NCBI RefSeq assembly: GCF_002086275.1
Contig: NZ_MVHT01000013.1
Location: forward strand, 1 to 64,000
Reading direction: 5' to 3'
Source of the DNA: Mycobacterium intermedium
GTDB taxonomy: Bacteria; Actinomycetota; Actinomycetes; Mycobacteriales; Mycobacteriaceae
Length of the DNA stretch: 64,000 nucleotides
The notes under the pieces are model-generated. The model saw only the letters and a list, made by a program, of their open reading frames with translations, was not told the DNA's origin and ran no database searches. This document shows, piece after piece, positions 42,374-51,525 of the stretch; positions within the stretch are counted from its first letter, which is position 1, and each line of letters opens with the position of its first letter. The position numbers and the translations under genes were made by a program.

Positions 42374-43797
42374 TTCCCGCCCAACTGCGCATCGGGCAAG
42401 GTCACCTTGGGCTTGTCCTTGTTGGATACGTGCACGGCGTGAATACCCGGCTCCTTGGACAATTTTTCGAGCAGTGCGTCCAGACCCGCCTTGTCGACGT
42501 TCCAGTGTTTGACCGAGTCGGGTTCCTTCTGCAGCTTTGCGATGACTTCGTCCAGCTTGACCGGTTCGACGGGGCCTTTCCCGCCGTTGGCCCGGGCGCG
42601 GGCACCGCTGCCGCTGAGTATTTGCGCGCCGGCTCCACCCAGGGCGCCGCCAGTCATGCTGCCCAGCGCCATCTGGTTGACCAGGTCGGCGGGGACGCCC
42701 GCCGAGGGCGCCGCGGCCAGACTGGTGGCAGGTAGCGCGGTGGAGGCCATCCTGATCGCGGGCGTGGCCGTTGCCCAGCTAGGCGGCACGGACAACTTCC
42801 CGACCACGTTGGCCGCACCCACGCTCGCCGATGCCGCCGGTGTCGCGCCGGTCAGGCCGTGCCCCGACGACGCCATCCCCAGCCCTGCGCCCAGCGCCGA
42901 CTTCGGGATGTCCTCGAGCGGCGGCTTCCAGAACATCTTGAATTCGGTCATGCCGAGGTTGGGCCCGCTCATGGCGTCGTTCGCCACGGTGCTGAACCGG
43001 CCGATGTCGGCGAGGATCCCGAAAGCGTTCTCCCACGTCGTACCCGCCAACGGCGTCCCGGTCAGTGCATTGAGCAGCTGGCCCATGGCTTGCATGTAGG
43101 CGGTGCCGCCACTGCCGAGCGCCTGGAACACCTGCAACACAATGTCGAATGGGAACACCGGTGCCGCCGTCGGTGCGGCCGCGGCAGCCGCGGCCGCAGT
43201 CCCGGCCGCGGTACCGGCGGCCAGGCCACTGGCCTGCCCGATCGCGGCCTGCTGGGCGGCAACTCCGGCCTCGTTCGTGATCTGCGGCGGGTCCGTGTAC
43301 GGCGTCAGCCTGGCCGCGGCGCCCGACGAACCGGCGTAAGTGATCATCGCCGAAGTGTCCTGGGCCCACATTTCGCCGTACTGCGCCTCAAGGGCGGCGA
43401 TCGCGGCGGTGTTCTGGCCGAACAGGTTCGTCGCCACCAGCGACGCCAATTGACTGCGATTGATCGCGATTGCCTGCGGCGGCACCACCGCGGCGAAGGC
43501 GGCCTCGTAGGCGCTCACCGCGGCCTGAGCCTGCTCTGCTGCCGCCTTAGCCTGCGCCGCTGTCGCGGACATCCAGGTCACGTACGGTGCTACGGAGGCC
43601 GCCATCGCCGCCGACGAAGGGCCTATCCACTCTTCATTGGCCAATCCGTCGACGATCAGCCCGTACGAGGCGGCGGTCGATTGCAGTTCGGCGGCCAGGG
43701 CGTCCCAAGCCGTCGCCGCCGCGATCATCGGCCCCGCGCCGGGCCCCATGTACATCAGCCCAGAGGTGATCTCCGGGGGCCGCAAAGCAAAAATCAT
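42370..43797 (-). CDS. PPE family protein, PPE33 type, copy 2
   Basis: From ATG 43797 the protein is 475 residues. The PPE domain (about 1-180) begins MIFALRPPEITSGLMYMGPGAG and contains the WxG-type EEWIGPSS and [22 protein letters not shown]-type motif VGKLSVPPSW is near 348. The unusual C-terminal 70 residues (LDALLEKLSKEPGIHAVH at 439-456) resemble the C-terminal part of MgtC encoded two genes downstream. The frame runs further upstream to 44301 but overlaps the next PPE. Expected export by ESX-5. Confidence 0.9.
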   Translation of the reverse strand: MIFALRPPEITSGLMYMGPGAGPMIAAATAWDALAAELQSTAASYGLIVDGLANEEWIGPSSAAMAASVAPYVTWMSATAAQAKAAAEQAQAAVSAYEAAFAAVVPPQAIAINRSQLASLVATNLFGQNTAAIAALEAQYGEMWAQDTSAMITYAGSSGAAARLTPYTDPPQITNEAGVAAQQAAIGQASGLAAGTAAGTAAAAAAAAPTAAPVFPFDIVLQVFQALGSGGTAYMQAMGQLLNALTGTPLAGTTWENAFGILADIGRFSTVANDAMSGPNLGMTEFKMFWKPPLEDIPKSALGAGLGMASSGHGLTGATPAASASVGAANVVGKLSVPPSWATATPAIRMASTALPATSLAAAPSAGVPADLVNQMALGSMTGGALGGAGAQILSGSGARARANGGKGPVEPVKLDEVIAKLQKEPDSVKHWNVDKAGLDALLEKLSKEPGIHAVHVSNKDKPKVTLPDAQLGGK

Positions 43798-43838
43798 AAT
43801 TTCGGCCTTCCTGCCGCTTTTGCTATATAGGCCACCGG

Positions 43839-45089
43839 TCAGTCCGCCGGTATCACGATGATGGTTGCCGTCGCGGCCTCCTCGCCAGCCGCCGCCGCGC
43901 CTCCCCCGACGCCGCCTGCCGTCCCGTTGCTGACCGTGCGCACGCTGGCCCCGGCCAGCGTTTGTCCCGCGAGGCTCGCCATGGCCATTTCGCCGAACAG
44001 GCCGCCCTCGGCTGCCGCGGGCATGGCCGCGAGTGCCTCCGGGGTCGCGCCCGGCAGCACGGACGTCATCGTCCTTAGCACCGGAGCGGCCTGCACCCAG
44101 CCCTGTGGCACTGACAACGATCCGACCAGCGTGGAATTCCCCATGGCCCCGGCGGCACCGACGCCCCCGGGCGTCAGCGATGCCACGTAACCCCCGCGCA
44201 GCGGCGCCAGACCGGCGACGGGCTTTCCGCCGGTGCTGAGCAAGGTAGCCACCCCCGGCGCGTTCTGTGACAGGCCGAGGATCTGTAGGGCGAACAGCCA
44301 CCAGCCGCCGGCAAGAACGAACGGGACGATGGGGCTGTAGGCGCCGGTGATGGCCGCGAACAAGGGCCGAATGCCGACGATATATGGGTTGAGGGCCTCG
44401 ATAACATCGCCGACCGGCGTCGTCGCCGCCGGTGCCGCCGCCGCGGGCCCCACATTTGCCAGCGCATTAGGGATGGCGGTCATCATCTGGCTGAGCTGCG
44501 ACTGGATCTCCGAGGCGCCGACGGCCTCGGTGACCGTGGCGGACTGCCTGGCCACCCCGCTCGGGTCCGTGGTCTCCGGGGGCTCTGCAAACGGCGTCAG
44601 CTCCGTCGCCGCCGCGGACGAGCCGGCGTAGGCGTACATCGCCGCGGCGTCTTGGGCCCACATTTCCGCGTACTCCGCTTCGGTGGCCGCGATCGCCGCG
44701 GTGTTCTGGCCGAAAATATTGGTGGCAATGAGCGCCATGAGCAGGGCGCGGTTGGCCGCAACAGCCGGCGGCGGAACCGTCGCCGCGAATGCGGTCTCGT
44801 ACGCGGCGGCGGCGAGTTTGGCCTGGGTGGCGGCCTGCTCCGCCCTAGCCGCGGTCTCGGTCATCCACGCCACATACGGCGCGGCAGCGGTCGCCATCGC
44901 GGTCGCCGCTGGGCCGTGCCACGTGCCGACGGTAACGCCCTGAATCGTCGCGCCATACGACGCCGCGTTCGAGTGCAGTTCAGCGGCCAACGCGTCCCAG
45001 GCGGCTGCTGCCGCCAACATCGGGCCGGATCCCGCCCCCGTATACATCCGCCCAGAATTTATTTCGGGCGGTAACGCCCCGAAGTCCAT
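43839..45089 (-). CDS. PPE family protein, PPE32 type, copy 2
   Basis: The 416-residue PPE protein starts [22 protein letters not shown] at ATG 45089. The PPE domain spans about 1-180, followed by a middle region with hydrophobic segments ([21 protein letters not shown]) and the SVP motif [10 protein letters not shown] near 330, ending in [12 protein letters not shown]. It precedes the PPE33-type gene by 41 bases. The paralogue at 47405-48709 has the same partner order, which marks a tandem duplication. Confidence 0.9.
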   Translation of the reverse strand: MDFGALPPEINSGRMYTGAGSGPMLAAAAAWDALAAELHSNAASYGATIQGVTVGTWHGPAATAMATAAAPYVAWMTETAARAEQAATQAKLAAAAYETAFAATVPPPAVAANRALLMALIATNIFGQNTAAIAATEAEYAEMWAQDAAAMYAYAGSSAAATELTPFAEPPETTDPSGVARQSATVTEAVGASEIQSQLSQMMTAIPNALANVGPAAAAPAATTPVGDVIEALNPYIVGIRPLFAAITGAYSPIVPFVLAGGWWLFALQILGLSQNAPGVATLLSTGGKPVAGLAPLRGGYVASLTPGGVGAAGAMGNSTLVGSLSVPQGWVQAAPVLRTMTSVLPGATPEALAAMPAAAEGGLFGEMAMASLAGQTLAGASVRTVSNGTAGGVGGGAAAAGEEAATATIIVIPAD

Positions 45090-45547
45090 CCGATACCCTC
45101 CGGTCCCCTTGGTGCCAGCCATGGTAGCGAGGCGTTTACCCATCTAGCCGCAGATCTGACCGACCTCATATAAAACTCACGAGGTCTGCCAATGGTTCTC
45201 CGCATCGCTCCACGTATTCTGCGCAACCGGTTCCGCGCTTTCCGGCTCTGCGAATACTCGCCGGACTGCCGGGCAGAAATGGTGGGTCGGAATTGCTCGT
45301 ATTGTGGCTCATCGAGTGGTGACCCAGCGGCGTCACACGGGAGCTGCTAGAGCACGAGGGGGCACGCGAGGTAATGCCTCACGGGAACACACGCAGCAAA
45401 TTGCCAAAACCTCATCAGTGAGTGCGGTCACCGGCGACACATATATGTGGCGGAGGTTGGGAATTCGATTATGTCGCCGGGCGCGCCTCGAGGTTTAACG
45501 GGCAGCCTTCGAAAGACCGAGCCGTCGTGCCAGCGTGGGCGCTGGCG
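45090..45547. other. Intergenic region inside the duplicated PPE cluster
   Basis: No gene is supported in 458 bases between the second module's first PPE and the first module's DUF732 gene. It is less GC-rich near 45160-45240 (CATATAAAACTC). It may carry an internal promoter that lets the second module and mgtC be transcribed apart from the M-box, but no motif is certain. Confidence 0.4.
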
Positions 45548-45871
45548 TCAGTTCTTCGAAAGATGTTGCGGGCAGTAGTATTTCGACGAAATGACGGCGA
45601 ACTGGGCCGCGGCGTCCATAGTGAAGGCCGGGTTGTGAGTCTGCACGTCGTGGACCAACTCCAACCCGGATTCGCCGCCGTTCAAGCAGGTGCACACCGC
45701 TTTCGCCGACCCGATGGCCTGCGCCGGGTTGCGGTAGCCGATATCGGCGTGCTGCAGTGCGGCGAGGAAGGCCCCGTCGTCGCCGCCCGAGCCATCATCA
45801 GGATCCGCATATGCCGGCGCTGCGAGGCCGATCGCGGCACAGATGCCGATGAGTGCTATCAACCCTTTCAT
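45548..45871 (-). CDS. DUF732 secreted small protein, copy 1
   Basis: The 107-residue protein has a signal peptide (MKGLIALIGICAAIGLAAPAYA) and the DUF732 pattern FLAALQHADIGYRNPAQAIGSAKAVCTCLNGGESG and YYCPQHL. It has the same length and layout as the Rv1810-type protein at 42050-42373 but clearly different sequence, so the duplication is not recent. It lies 83 bases after the PPE33-type gene. Confidence 0.9.
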   Translation of the reverse strand: MKGLIALIGICAAIGLAAPAYADPDDGSGGDDGAFLAALQHADIGYRNPAQAIGSAKAVCTCLNGGESGLELVHDVQTHNPAFTMDAAAQFAVISSKYYCPQHLSKN

Positions 45872-45954
45872 TGATTCACCTCTCGTTCTCAATGGCAACG
45901 TCGTTGACAGGTCAAAGGTGTTGTATCGAACCAACATTCGGTACCAGTCACCGC

Positions 45955-47358
45955 TCAACCCAATTGCGCGTCCGGCGGAACAACACTGGACTTACCGCTC
46001 TTGCCTAGGTGCACGGCGTGAATTCCGGGCTTCTTCGCCAGTTGTTCGAGGAGGCTGTCCAGGCCCTCCGGGTCCACGGTGTGGTGCTGGACGCTGTCGG
46101 GCCGCTCCGATATCTGAGCGACCATGCGCTTGAGCATTTCCGGCGATTTGAGGTCTTTGAGGTCTTTGACCGGCGCGAGACTTTTCCGGGCGCCGCTGCC
46201 GGCCAGCGCACCGGGCGCCCCGGCACCGAAGGCACTTCCGGCCATGCCCGCCAAGGACATCGAACTCAGCAGGCTGCCCTGGCCCAGTTCGGCCGCGGGG
46301 ATGGCCTCCGGCCCAGCAGCCGACAATGCAGCGGCGACCGTCCGGATGGCCGGAGTGTTCGCGGTCCAGCTCGGCGGCACTGTCAAGGATCCCACCAAGG
46401 TGCCACGACCGAAATGAGCTGCGGGACTTGGTGACAACGCACTGGTAAGCCAACCGCGGCCCCAATGCGGCACTAGCCCGCCCTCCAGCGCGTCCTTGGG
46501 CAGCTCGCCCAATACCGCGGACTTCGAAGCGAACTTCAGGAACTGGGATGCCGGGAAGTTGATCAGCAACCCGATGTCGTTGAACTGGGTGGTAAAGCCG
46601 AGAGGCACCTTCACCGCGTTGTACAAGGTCGTGAAGGTCGACGCCCCGGCGGAGCCGAAGAGGCCGTTGAGCAGGCCGTTGATGGTGGCGGTGTAGTCGG
46701 TGCTGAGGTTGGCGAGCGTTTGCAGCAACTGCGAAACCGGGTTGCTCGCCGAGAGGAGCGACTGGGCAACGTTGCCCGCCGCGCTGCCGGCCGACTGACC
46801 CGCGGCGAGGGCTTGGCTGGCAAGTCCGCCCGCGTTGACGATTTCGGGCGGTTCGGTGAACGGCGTGATCTCACTCGCGGCCGCCGACGAGGCGGCGTAG
46901 TCGTCCATCGCGACAGCGTCTTGTGCCCACATTTCGCTGTACTGGGCCTCGGTTGCGGCAATGGCCGCGGTGTTCTGCCCGAAGAGGTTGGTTGCCACCA
47001 GCACAGCCAACTGGCTGCGGTTGGCCGCGATCTCAGGCGGCGGGACGTGGGCGCTGAAGGCCGTCTCGTACGCTGCCACAGCCGCATTGGCCTGGCCGGC
47101 AGCCTGTGCTGCCTGTGCCGCCGTGCCGCTCATCCAGGTCACGTACGGCATTGCCGCGGCCGCCATGGCCATTGACGACGGGCCTACCCACGGCCCACTG
47201 GTCAGGCCGGTGATCACCGAGGAATAGGACGCGGCGGTGGCCTGCAACTCGGCCGCCAGTGCGTCCCATGCGGCCGCGGCGGCCAGCATCGGCCCCGCTC
47301 CCGGGCCGGTGTACATGCGGCCCGAGTTGATCTCGGGCGGAAACGCTGCGTAAAACAT
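45955..47358 (-). CDS. PPE family protein, PPE33 type, copy 1
   Basis: The 467-residue PPE protein starts [20 protein letters not shown]. The PPE domain runs to about 180 (GPWVGPSSMAMA, QYSEMWAQD) and the SVP motif VGSLTVPPSW is near 347. The C-terminal domain (residues about 385-467) has MLKRMVAQISERPDSVQHH and LDSLLEQLAKKPGIHAVH (433-450), the same MgtC-like segment as in its paralogue at 42370-43797. It is probably an ESX-5 substrate bound by EspG5. Order and spacing to neighbours match the second module. Confidence 0.9.
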   Translation of the reverse strand: MFYAAFPPEINSGRMYTGPGAGPMLAAAAAWDALAAELQATAASYSSVITGLTSGPWVGPSSMAMAAAAMPYVTWMSGTAAQAAQAAGQANAAVAAYETAFSAHVPPPEIAANRSQLAVLVATNLFGQNTAAIAATEAQYSEMWAQDAVAMDDYAASSAAASEITPFTEPPEIVNAGGLASQALAAGQSAGSAAGNVAQSLLSASNPVSQLLQTLANLSTDYTATINGLLNGLFGSAGASTFTTLYNAVKVPLGFTTQFNDIGLLINFPASQFLKFASKSAVLGELPKDALEGGLVPHWGRGWLTSALSPSPAAHFGRGTLVGSLTVPPSWTANTPAIRTVAAALSAAGPEAIPAAELGQGSLLSSMSLAGMAGSAFGAGAPGALAGSGARKSLAPVKDLKDLKSPEMLKRMVAQISERPDSVQHHTVDPEGLDSLLEQLAKKPGIHAVHLGKSGKSSVVPPDAQLG

Positions 47359-47404
47359 CCTTATCTACCCCCTGCCGGAGTGCGCGTCTGAATGGTCGGC
47401 ACGG

Positions 47405-48709
47405 TCAGTCCTCCATCGGCGGCAGGACGAAGATCATGGCTGCGGCCGGGTCGGCTTCCGCGACGACTCCGCCCAGCACCTTCATGGCCGCACCGCTGCT
47501 TCCGGAGCCCACCGCGGTGGCACCGAGCGCACGTCCCGCCAGGGCTGACATCGCCATCTCGCTGAAAACGCCGGCCTCTCCTGTGGTGGAGGCCGCCGGA
47601 GCTGCCGCCGCCAGATTTGCCGACAGTGTCGAGGCGACCGACCGCAGGGCCGGGGCCGCGGTGGTCCAGCCCTGGGGCACCGACATGCTGCCCACCTGTA
47701 CCGCGTGGCCCATGGCCCCCGAGATTCCGCCAGCCGAACTCGCAGAAGACAGATTGGCCGCGATCCCCTCGGCGATCGGCGCCAGCGTCCCTTTGATGGG
47801 CGCCGCAGGAGTGAAAAAGGACTGCAGCGCCTGCCCGTTCTGCGCGTAGCTGTATACCTGCCCGAACGACAGGAAGGGGCCGCCAGGGATGGACGAGAAG
47901 CCCTGCAGGGAGAACGGCCCGGTCAGGGTCGAGAAGATCGTGTTGAAATTCGCCAGGTCGCCCGCGATGCCCGGCGGCAGTGTCGCATTTGCGAGTTGCG
48001 GCAGGGCAAGTCCGGGAAGGAACGAGGTCGATCCCGCCGTCGGCGATGACCCGATGGTGCTGGCCAGCCCCTGTAAGGCGGTGGGCAACGAATTGATGAA
48101 CTGGGACAGCTGCGTGGTTACGTCGGAGCCGGCGGCGCCCGAAGCCTGCGATACCGCCGCGGCCTGAGCCGCTTGGCCCGCCGCGTTGGTGGTCTGCGGC
48201 GGCTCGGAAAACCGCGTCAGCTGCGACGCGGCGGCCGACGAGCCCGCGTACGCGTACATCGCCGTGGCGTCCTGTGCCCACATCTCCATGTACTGGGCCT
48301 CGGTCGCCGCGATCGCGGGGGTGTTCTGGCCGAAAATGTTGGTGGCGATCAGCGTGAGCAGCAGGGCGCGATTGGCTTCGATGACAGGCGGAGGAACGGT
48401 CGCCATAAAGGCGGCCTCGTACGCTGCCGCAGCCGTATTCGCCTGTGCCGCAGCCTGATCGGCGCGGGCAGCGGTGGCCGAGAGCCACGACACGAAGGGC
48501 CCCGCGGCGGCCGCCATGCTGATCGACGTCGGGCCCAACCAGGTTCCGGCCGTTAGGCTCTCGATGACTGAGGCGTAAGCCACTGCGGTGGAATGCAATT
48601 CGGCGCCCAACTCGTCCCAAGCCGCCGCGGCCGCAAGCATCGGCCCCGCGCCCGGACCCGTATACATGCGCCCGGAATTGATTTCGGGCGGCAGCGCTCC
48701 GTAATCCAT
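47405..48709 (-). CDS. PPE family protein, PPE32 type, copy 1
   Basis: From ATG 48709 the protein is 434 residues, beginning [20 protein letters not shown], with the PPE domain to about 180 ([30 protein letters not shown]), the SVP motif [10 protein letters not shown] near 338 and the end [13 protein letters not shown]. The tail resembles that of the paralogue at 43839-45089. The gene lies 46 bases ahead of the PPE33-type copy and behind a long AT-richer gap. Confidence 0.9.
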   Translation of the reverse strand: MDYGALPPEINSGRMYTGPGAGPMLAAAAAWDELGAELHSTAVAYASVIESLTAGTWLGPTSISMAAAAGPFVSWLSATAARADQAAAQANTAAAAYEAAFMATVPPPVIEANRALLLTLIATNIFGQNTPAIAATEAQYMEMWAQDATAMYAYAGSSAAASQLTRFSEPPQTTNAAGQAAQAAAVSQASGAAGSDVTTQLSQFINSLPTALQGLASTIGSSPTAGSTSFLPGLALPQLANATLPPGIAGDLANFNTIFSTLTGPFSLQGFSSIPGGPFLSFGQVYSYAQNGQALQSFFTPAAPIKGTLAPIAEGIAANLSSASSAGGISGAMGHAVQVGSMSVPQGWTTAAPALRSVASTLSANLAAAAPAASTTGEAGVFSEMAMSALAGRALGATAVGSGSSGAAMKVLGGVVAEADPAAAMIFVLPPMED

Positions 48710-49403
48710 CTGTGTACCTCTTGATCCGTCGATGGTCGTCGTGGCGGGTCGCTGCGAACCCTCGACGACAAGCTGGAATGGAACTTCTCGATGCATCTGG
48801 TATTGAGATGTATCGGGGTAATGCGCCGGCTCGATGACCCCGGGCTGTTTGCCTGTTTCAGACCCCCCTGTCTGATCTTCTATTAGGTTCCGGGACGATT
48901 ATTTTGCGGGAGTTCCCGTTAAGTAATGCCGATGTAAACAAGAAATGTCTGCGCTTCTGCGATGCCGGTGAGATCTGCTGACAGCTAACATCTATCAAAA
49001 TCAAACATAGTGGTCAGAACCTGTTTAAAATTTCATTAGTCATCGAATGAACGGCCTCGGTTGCAAATCGAAACAGCAATTCGAAGCTTCGGCCATCGAT
49101 AATTTAGATAGAGCCAATTGCGGACTGAATACCAAAATCAGGTCACGGGTGTGCCCGGTGACGCCTGCGCGCAACTCACGAGGAGTCGGCGAACGAAAGC
49201 CGTGGCACGAGCGGCAGCACACGGGCGTCGAGGGAACCGGCCTCGCCGTCTTGGTGGCTGACCCTCATCGCGGGAATCTCCTAACGTCAGCGACAACGTA
49301 AGTAAAACGTTAGAAGACCGTCGGCCGAATCCGCTGTCGTGCGCCTGCTCAGTAACTGGGAGCTTGCTGAAAGAGATTCCTGGGGCGGGCCATCAGCCCC
49401 GCG
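48710..49403. other. AT-richer gap between PPE31 and the first duplicated module
   Basis: The 694 bases hold no gene I can support. The part from about 48,880 to 49,140 is clearly poorer in G+C than everything around it (for example GTTTAAAATTTCATTAG and ATAATTTAGATAG). This fits either a promoter region for the modules or remnant DNA of foreign origin. Short frames here lack ribosome sites. Confidence 0.45.
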
Positions 49404-50612
49404 CTACCCCGCGGCGGGCGGTCGTGCGACGACGAGGGGGCGGAACCCGTACTGCGGGACCGCGCGGCCGTAGGGTTCGCCGGCGACATTGCCCAGCGGC
49501 ACTCCCGGCATGCCGGGTGTACCCACCGGGGGCGGCGCAACCATCGGCGTGCCGCCCAGCACCGCGGCATGAGGGCTGGCCAGCGGCGCCGCAGCCGTCC
49601 AACTCGGCGGCACGGCCAACTTGCCGACGCTGCCAGCGTTCCCCGCCCCAGCGACGACGGACCCGAGGCCGCCCGCGGGTCCCAGCTGGCTGGCCGCGGC
49701 GGTACCGAGACCGCCGGGAAGAGTCGCCGCTTCCGCGGCCTCCGCCACGCCACCGATCGCGGACGTCCCGAACAAACTCGACAGGGTCCCGACCGTGGCG
49801 CCGGGGGTCAGAGCCCCGGTTGACGTGATGGTGTTCCAGACATTGGCGTTGGGCCCCCACTGAGCCCAGAAGCCGGACAACCACGACGGACCCGATCCCG
49901 TGAGCAGCAGATTCGCAATGTCCGGCAACGAGGTCGCGCTGCCGGATCCCGCGAGTCCCTGCAGAGCGCCGGGAACCGCAGCCATCAACTCCGCCAGGGT
50001 GCCCTGCTGGCTGGCGGCCGAACTGCCGGTAGCCTGGCTGACCGCGGCCGCCTGGGTCGCCAAACCGCTGGCGGTCGTCATGTCATGTGGCTGGACGAAC
50101 GGGCTCAGCTCGGCGGCCGCGGCTGAAGAACCGGCGTACCCGTACATGGCCGCGGCGTCCTGCGCCCACATCTCGCAGTACTCGGCCTCCGTCGCGGCGA
50201 TGGCCGGGGTGTTTTGACCCAGGATGTTGGTGGCGATCAGCGCCGCCAGCTGGGCGCGATTGGCCGCGATCAGGGCTGGCGGAACGGTCGCCGCGAACGC
50301 GGCCTCGAAGGCGCCCGCGGCGGCCTCAGCCTGCATCGCGGTCTGTTCGGCCTGGGCGGCCGTCGCGTTCATCCAGGCGACGTAGGGCGCCGCTGCGGAA
50401 GCCATCGATGCAGCCGCCGGGCCGTGCCATTCTTCGTTGGCGAGCCCTGACAGCACTGATTCGTAAGACAATGCGGTGGAGCGCAATTCGGCGGCCAGAC
50501 CCTTCCAGGCCGAGGCTGCGGCCAACATCGGCGCCGATCCGGCTCCGGAATACATGCGCGCGGAGTTGATTTCGGGCGGCAGTGCGGCAAAGTCCAATGT
50601 GGCGATCATCAT
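49404..50612 (-). CDS. PPE31: PPE family protein, PPE31 type
   Basis: The 402-residue protein starts [28 protein letters not shown] and has the PPE domain ([31 protein letters not shown]), a Gly/Ala-rich middle, the SVP motif [10 protein letters not shown] near 341 and the tail [19 protein letters not shown], which matches what I recall of M. tuberculosis PPE31. It follows PE20 by 13 bases, the usual PE-PPE pair. GGGGGACC lies at the start. Confidence 0.92.
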   Translation of the reverse strand: MMIATLDFAALPPEINSARMYSGAGSAPMLAAASAWKGLAAELRSTALSYESVLSGLANEEWHGPAAASMASAAAPYVAWMNATAAQAEQTAMQAEAAAGAFEAAFAATVPPALIAANRAQLAALIATNILGQNTPAIAATEAEYCEMWAQDAAAMYGYAGSSAAAAELSPFVQPHDMTTASGLATQAAAVSQATGSSAASQQGTLAELMAAVPGALQGLAGSGSATSLPDIANLLLTGSGPSWLSGFWAQWGPNANVWNTITSTGALTPGATVGTLSSLFGTSAIGGVAEAAEAATLPGGLGTAAASQLGPAGGLGSVVAGAGNAGSVGKLAVPPSWTAAAPLASPHAAVLGGTPMVAPPPVGTPGMPGVPLGNVAGEPYGRAVPQYGFRPLVVARPPAAG

Positions 50613-50625
50613 TGGTCCCCCTTGC

Positions 50626-50925
50626 TTACCTGGTCGTGATGGCGTTGGCGGCTTCGGTGGCCGCATACGAGCCAGCGGCCGCGTCGAGTGTCGCGACGAA
50701 CATTTCGTGGATTGCCGCCGCTTGGGCGCTCACCGCCTGGTACAACGCGGCGTGGGCACTGAATTGTGCTGCGGTCAAGGTGGATACCGGATCAGTGGCA
50801 GCTGGGGCGAGGCTCGTCGTCATCGGAGCGGCCGCAGCGTCCTGCGCGGCCATGGCCGACCCGACGCTGTGCAGCTGACCGGCGGCCAGCGCCAAGGCTT
50901 CTGGATGAGTGGTTACGTACGACAT
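50626..50925 (-). CDS. PE20: PE family protein PE20
   Basis: The 99-residue PE-only protein begins [18 protein letters not shown] and ends [13 protein letters not shown]. The ESX export motif YxxxD/E is seen as YAATE. It would form a helical heterodimer with PPE31 encoded next, recognised by EspG5. AGGGGGAAG lies five bases before the ATG. It is the first full-length gene after the M-box riboswitch, as in M. tuberculosis. Confidence 0.94.
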   Translation of the reverse strand: MSYVTTHPEALALAAGQLHSVGSAMAAQDAAAAPMTTSLAPAATDPVSTLTAAQFSAHAALYQAVSAQAAAIHEMFVATLDAAAGSYAATEAANAITTR

Positions 50926-51062
50926 CGGACTTCCCCCTGGTGTATTGCATGGAAGACCGAGCTCGGGCCAATATCGCTGGATCTGAGGCGTTTTCGCGCA
51001 TGCGAACTACGCGGCCGCACGACAGCGAGCGCGCGGGGATCGGCGAATCGCGTTAAGCCGCT

Positions 51063-51143
51063 TTAGATTGCGAAGACGGCGCCGAGGTCGGATCGGAACG
51101 AAATGATCGTCGATTTGGGATATGGACTATCGTCGGTACTCAT
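51063..51143 (-). CDS. 26-codon upstream ORF between the M-box and PE20
   Basis: A strong ribosome site GAGGAGGTGAGAG stands ten bases before ATG 51143. The peptide starts MSTDDSPYPK and ends SDLGAVFAI, closed by TAA. It lies downstream of the M-box aptamer and 137 bases before PE20, on the same transcript. Its function is unknown; it may be a leader peptide that couples riboswitch state and translation to Rho-dependent termination. It is judged real by its ribosome site and position only. Confidence 0.5.
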   Translation of the reverse strand: MSTDDSPYPKSTIISFRSDLGAVFAI

Positions 51144-51211
51144 CTCGCTCTCACCTCCTCAGGGCCAGGGCACACGGGGATGCCACAGTACACGCAGCAC
51201 AAGGGATGAGG

Positions 51212-51231
51212 ACCCGGCGGAAACACCGGGT
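51212..51231 (-). terminator. Hairpin directly after the M-box aptamer (possible expression platform)
   Basis: ACCCGG at 51212-51217 and CCGGGT at 51226-51231 form a six-pair stem with an eight-base loop immediately downstream of the M-box on the minus strand. There is no T-run, so Rho-dependent or anti-terminator use is more likely than intrinsic termination. Confidence 0.35.
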
Positions 51232-51233
51232 GC

Positions 51234-51400
51234 GGCACCCCTCTCGTCAGAGCTTTGGCACCACACGGCGTATCCGGCCTTGCCGGAAGCCACTTGGGCT
51301 CAACCCTTAAGCCGGGAAGAGCTGTCCTGACCCTGGGCGTCTTTCGACGTTCGAGGTCAGTGGCCTATGTCCGTGCAGACGCCTCACCTAGCGAGGTGCA
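51234..51400 (-). ncRNA. M-box (ykoK) magnesium riboswitch
   Basis: On the minus strand the conserved M-box core is readable in order: CACCTCGCTAGGTGAGGC, CGGACATAGGCCACTGAC, GTCGAAAGACGCCCAGGGTC, GGACAGC, and the closing GTGCCAAAGCTCTGACGAG followed by GGGGTG, which pairs with the 5' CACCTC. The M-box turns genes off when Mg2+ is plentiful. In M. tuberculosis an M-box precedes PE20, and the downstream genes there and here include PPE31-33, DUF732 and mgtC. Confidence 0.92.
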
Positions 51401-51525
51401 TGCAAAGGCCATAGTGGCACTCGTTACGACCGGCGTCAACTTCCCTACCCCCGTGTCCCACCCCAGTCTCGGCGAGCAGACACGAAAACCCCTTTGCCAC
51501 GTTGCATTTCGGGACTCGTGGCTGC

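Noticed and set aside
43798..44301. N-terminal extension of the PPE33-type frame
   Set aside because: It overlaps the neighbouring PPE32-type gene in another frame; the conserved PPE start is at 43797.
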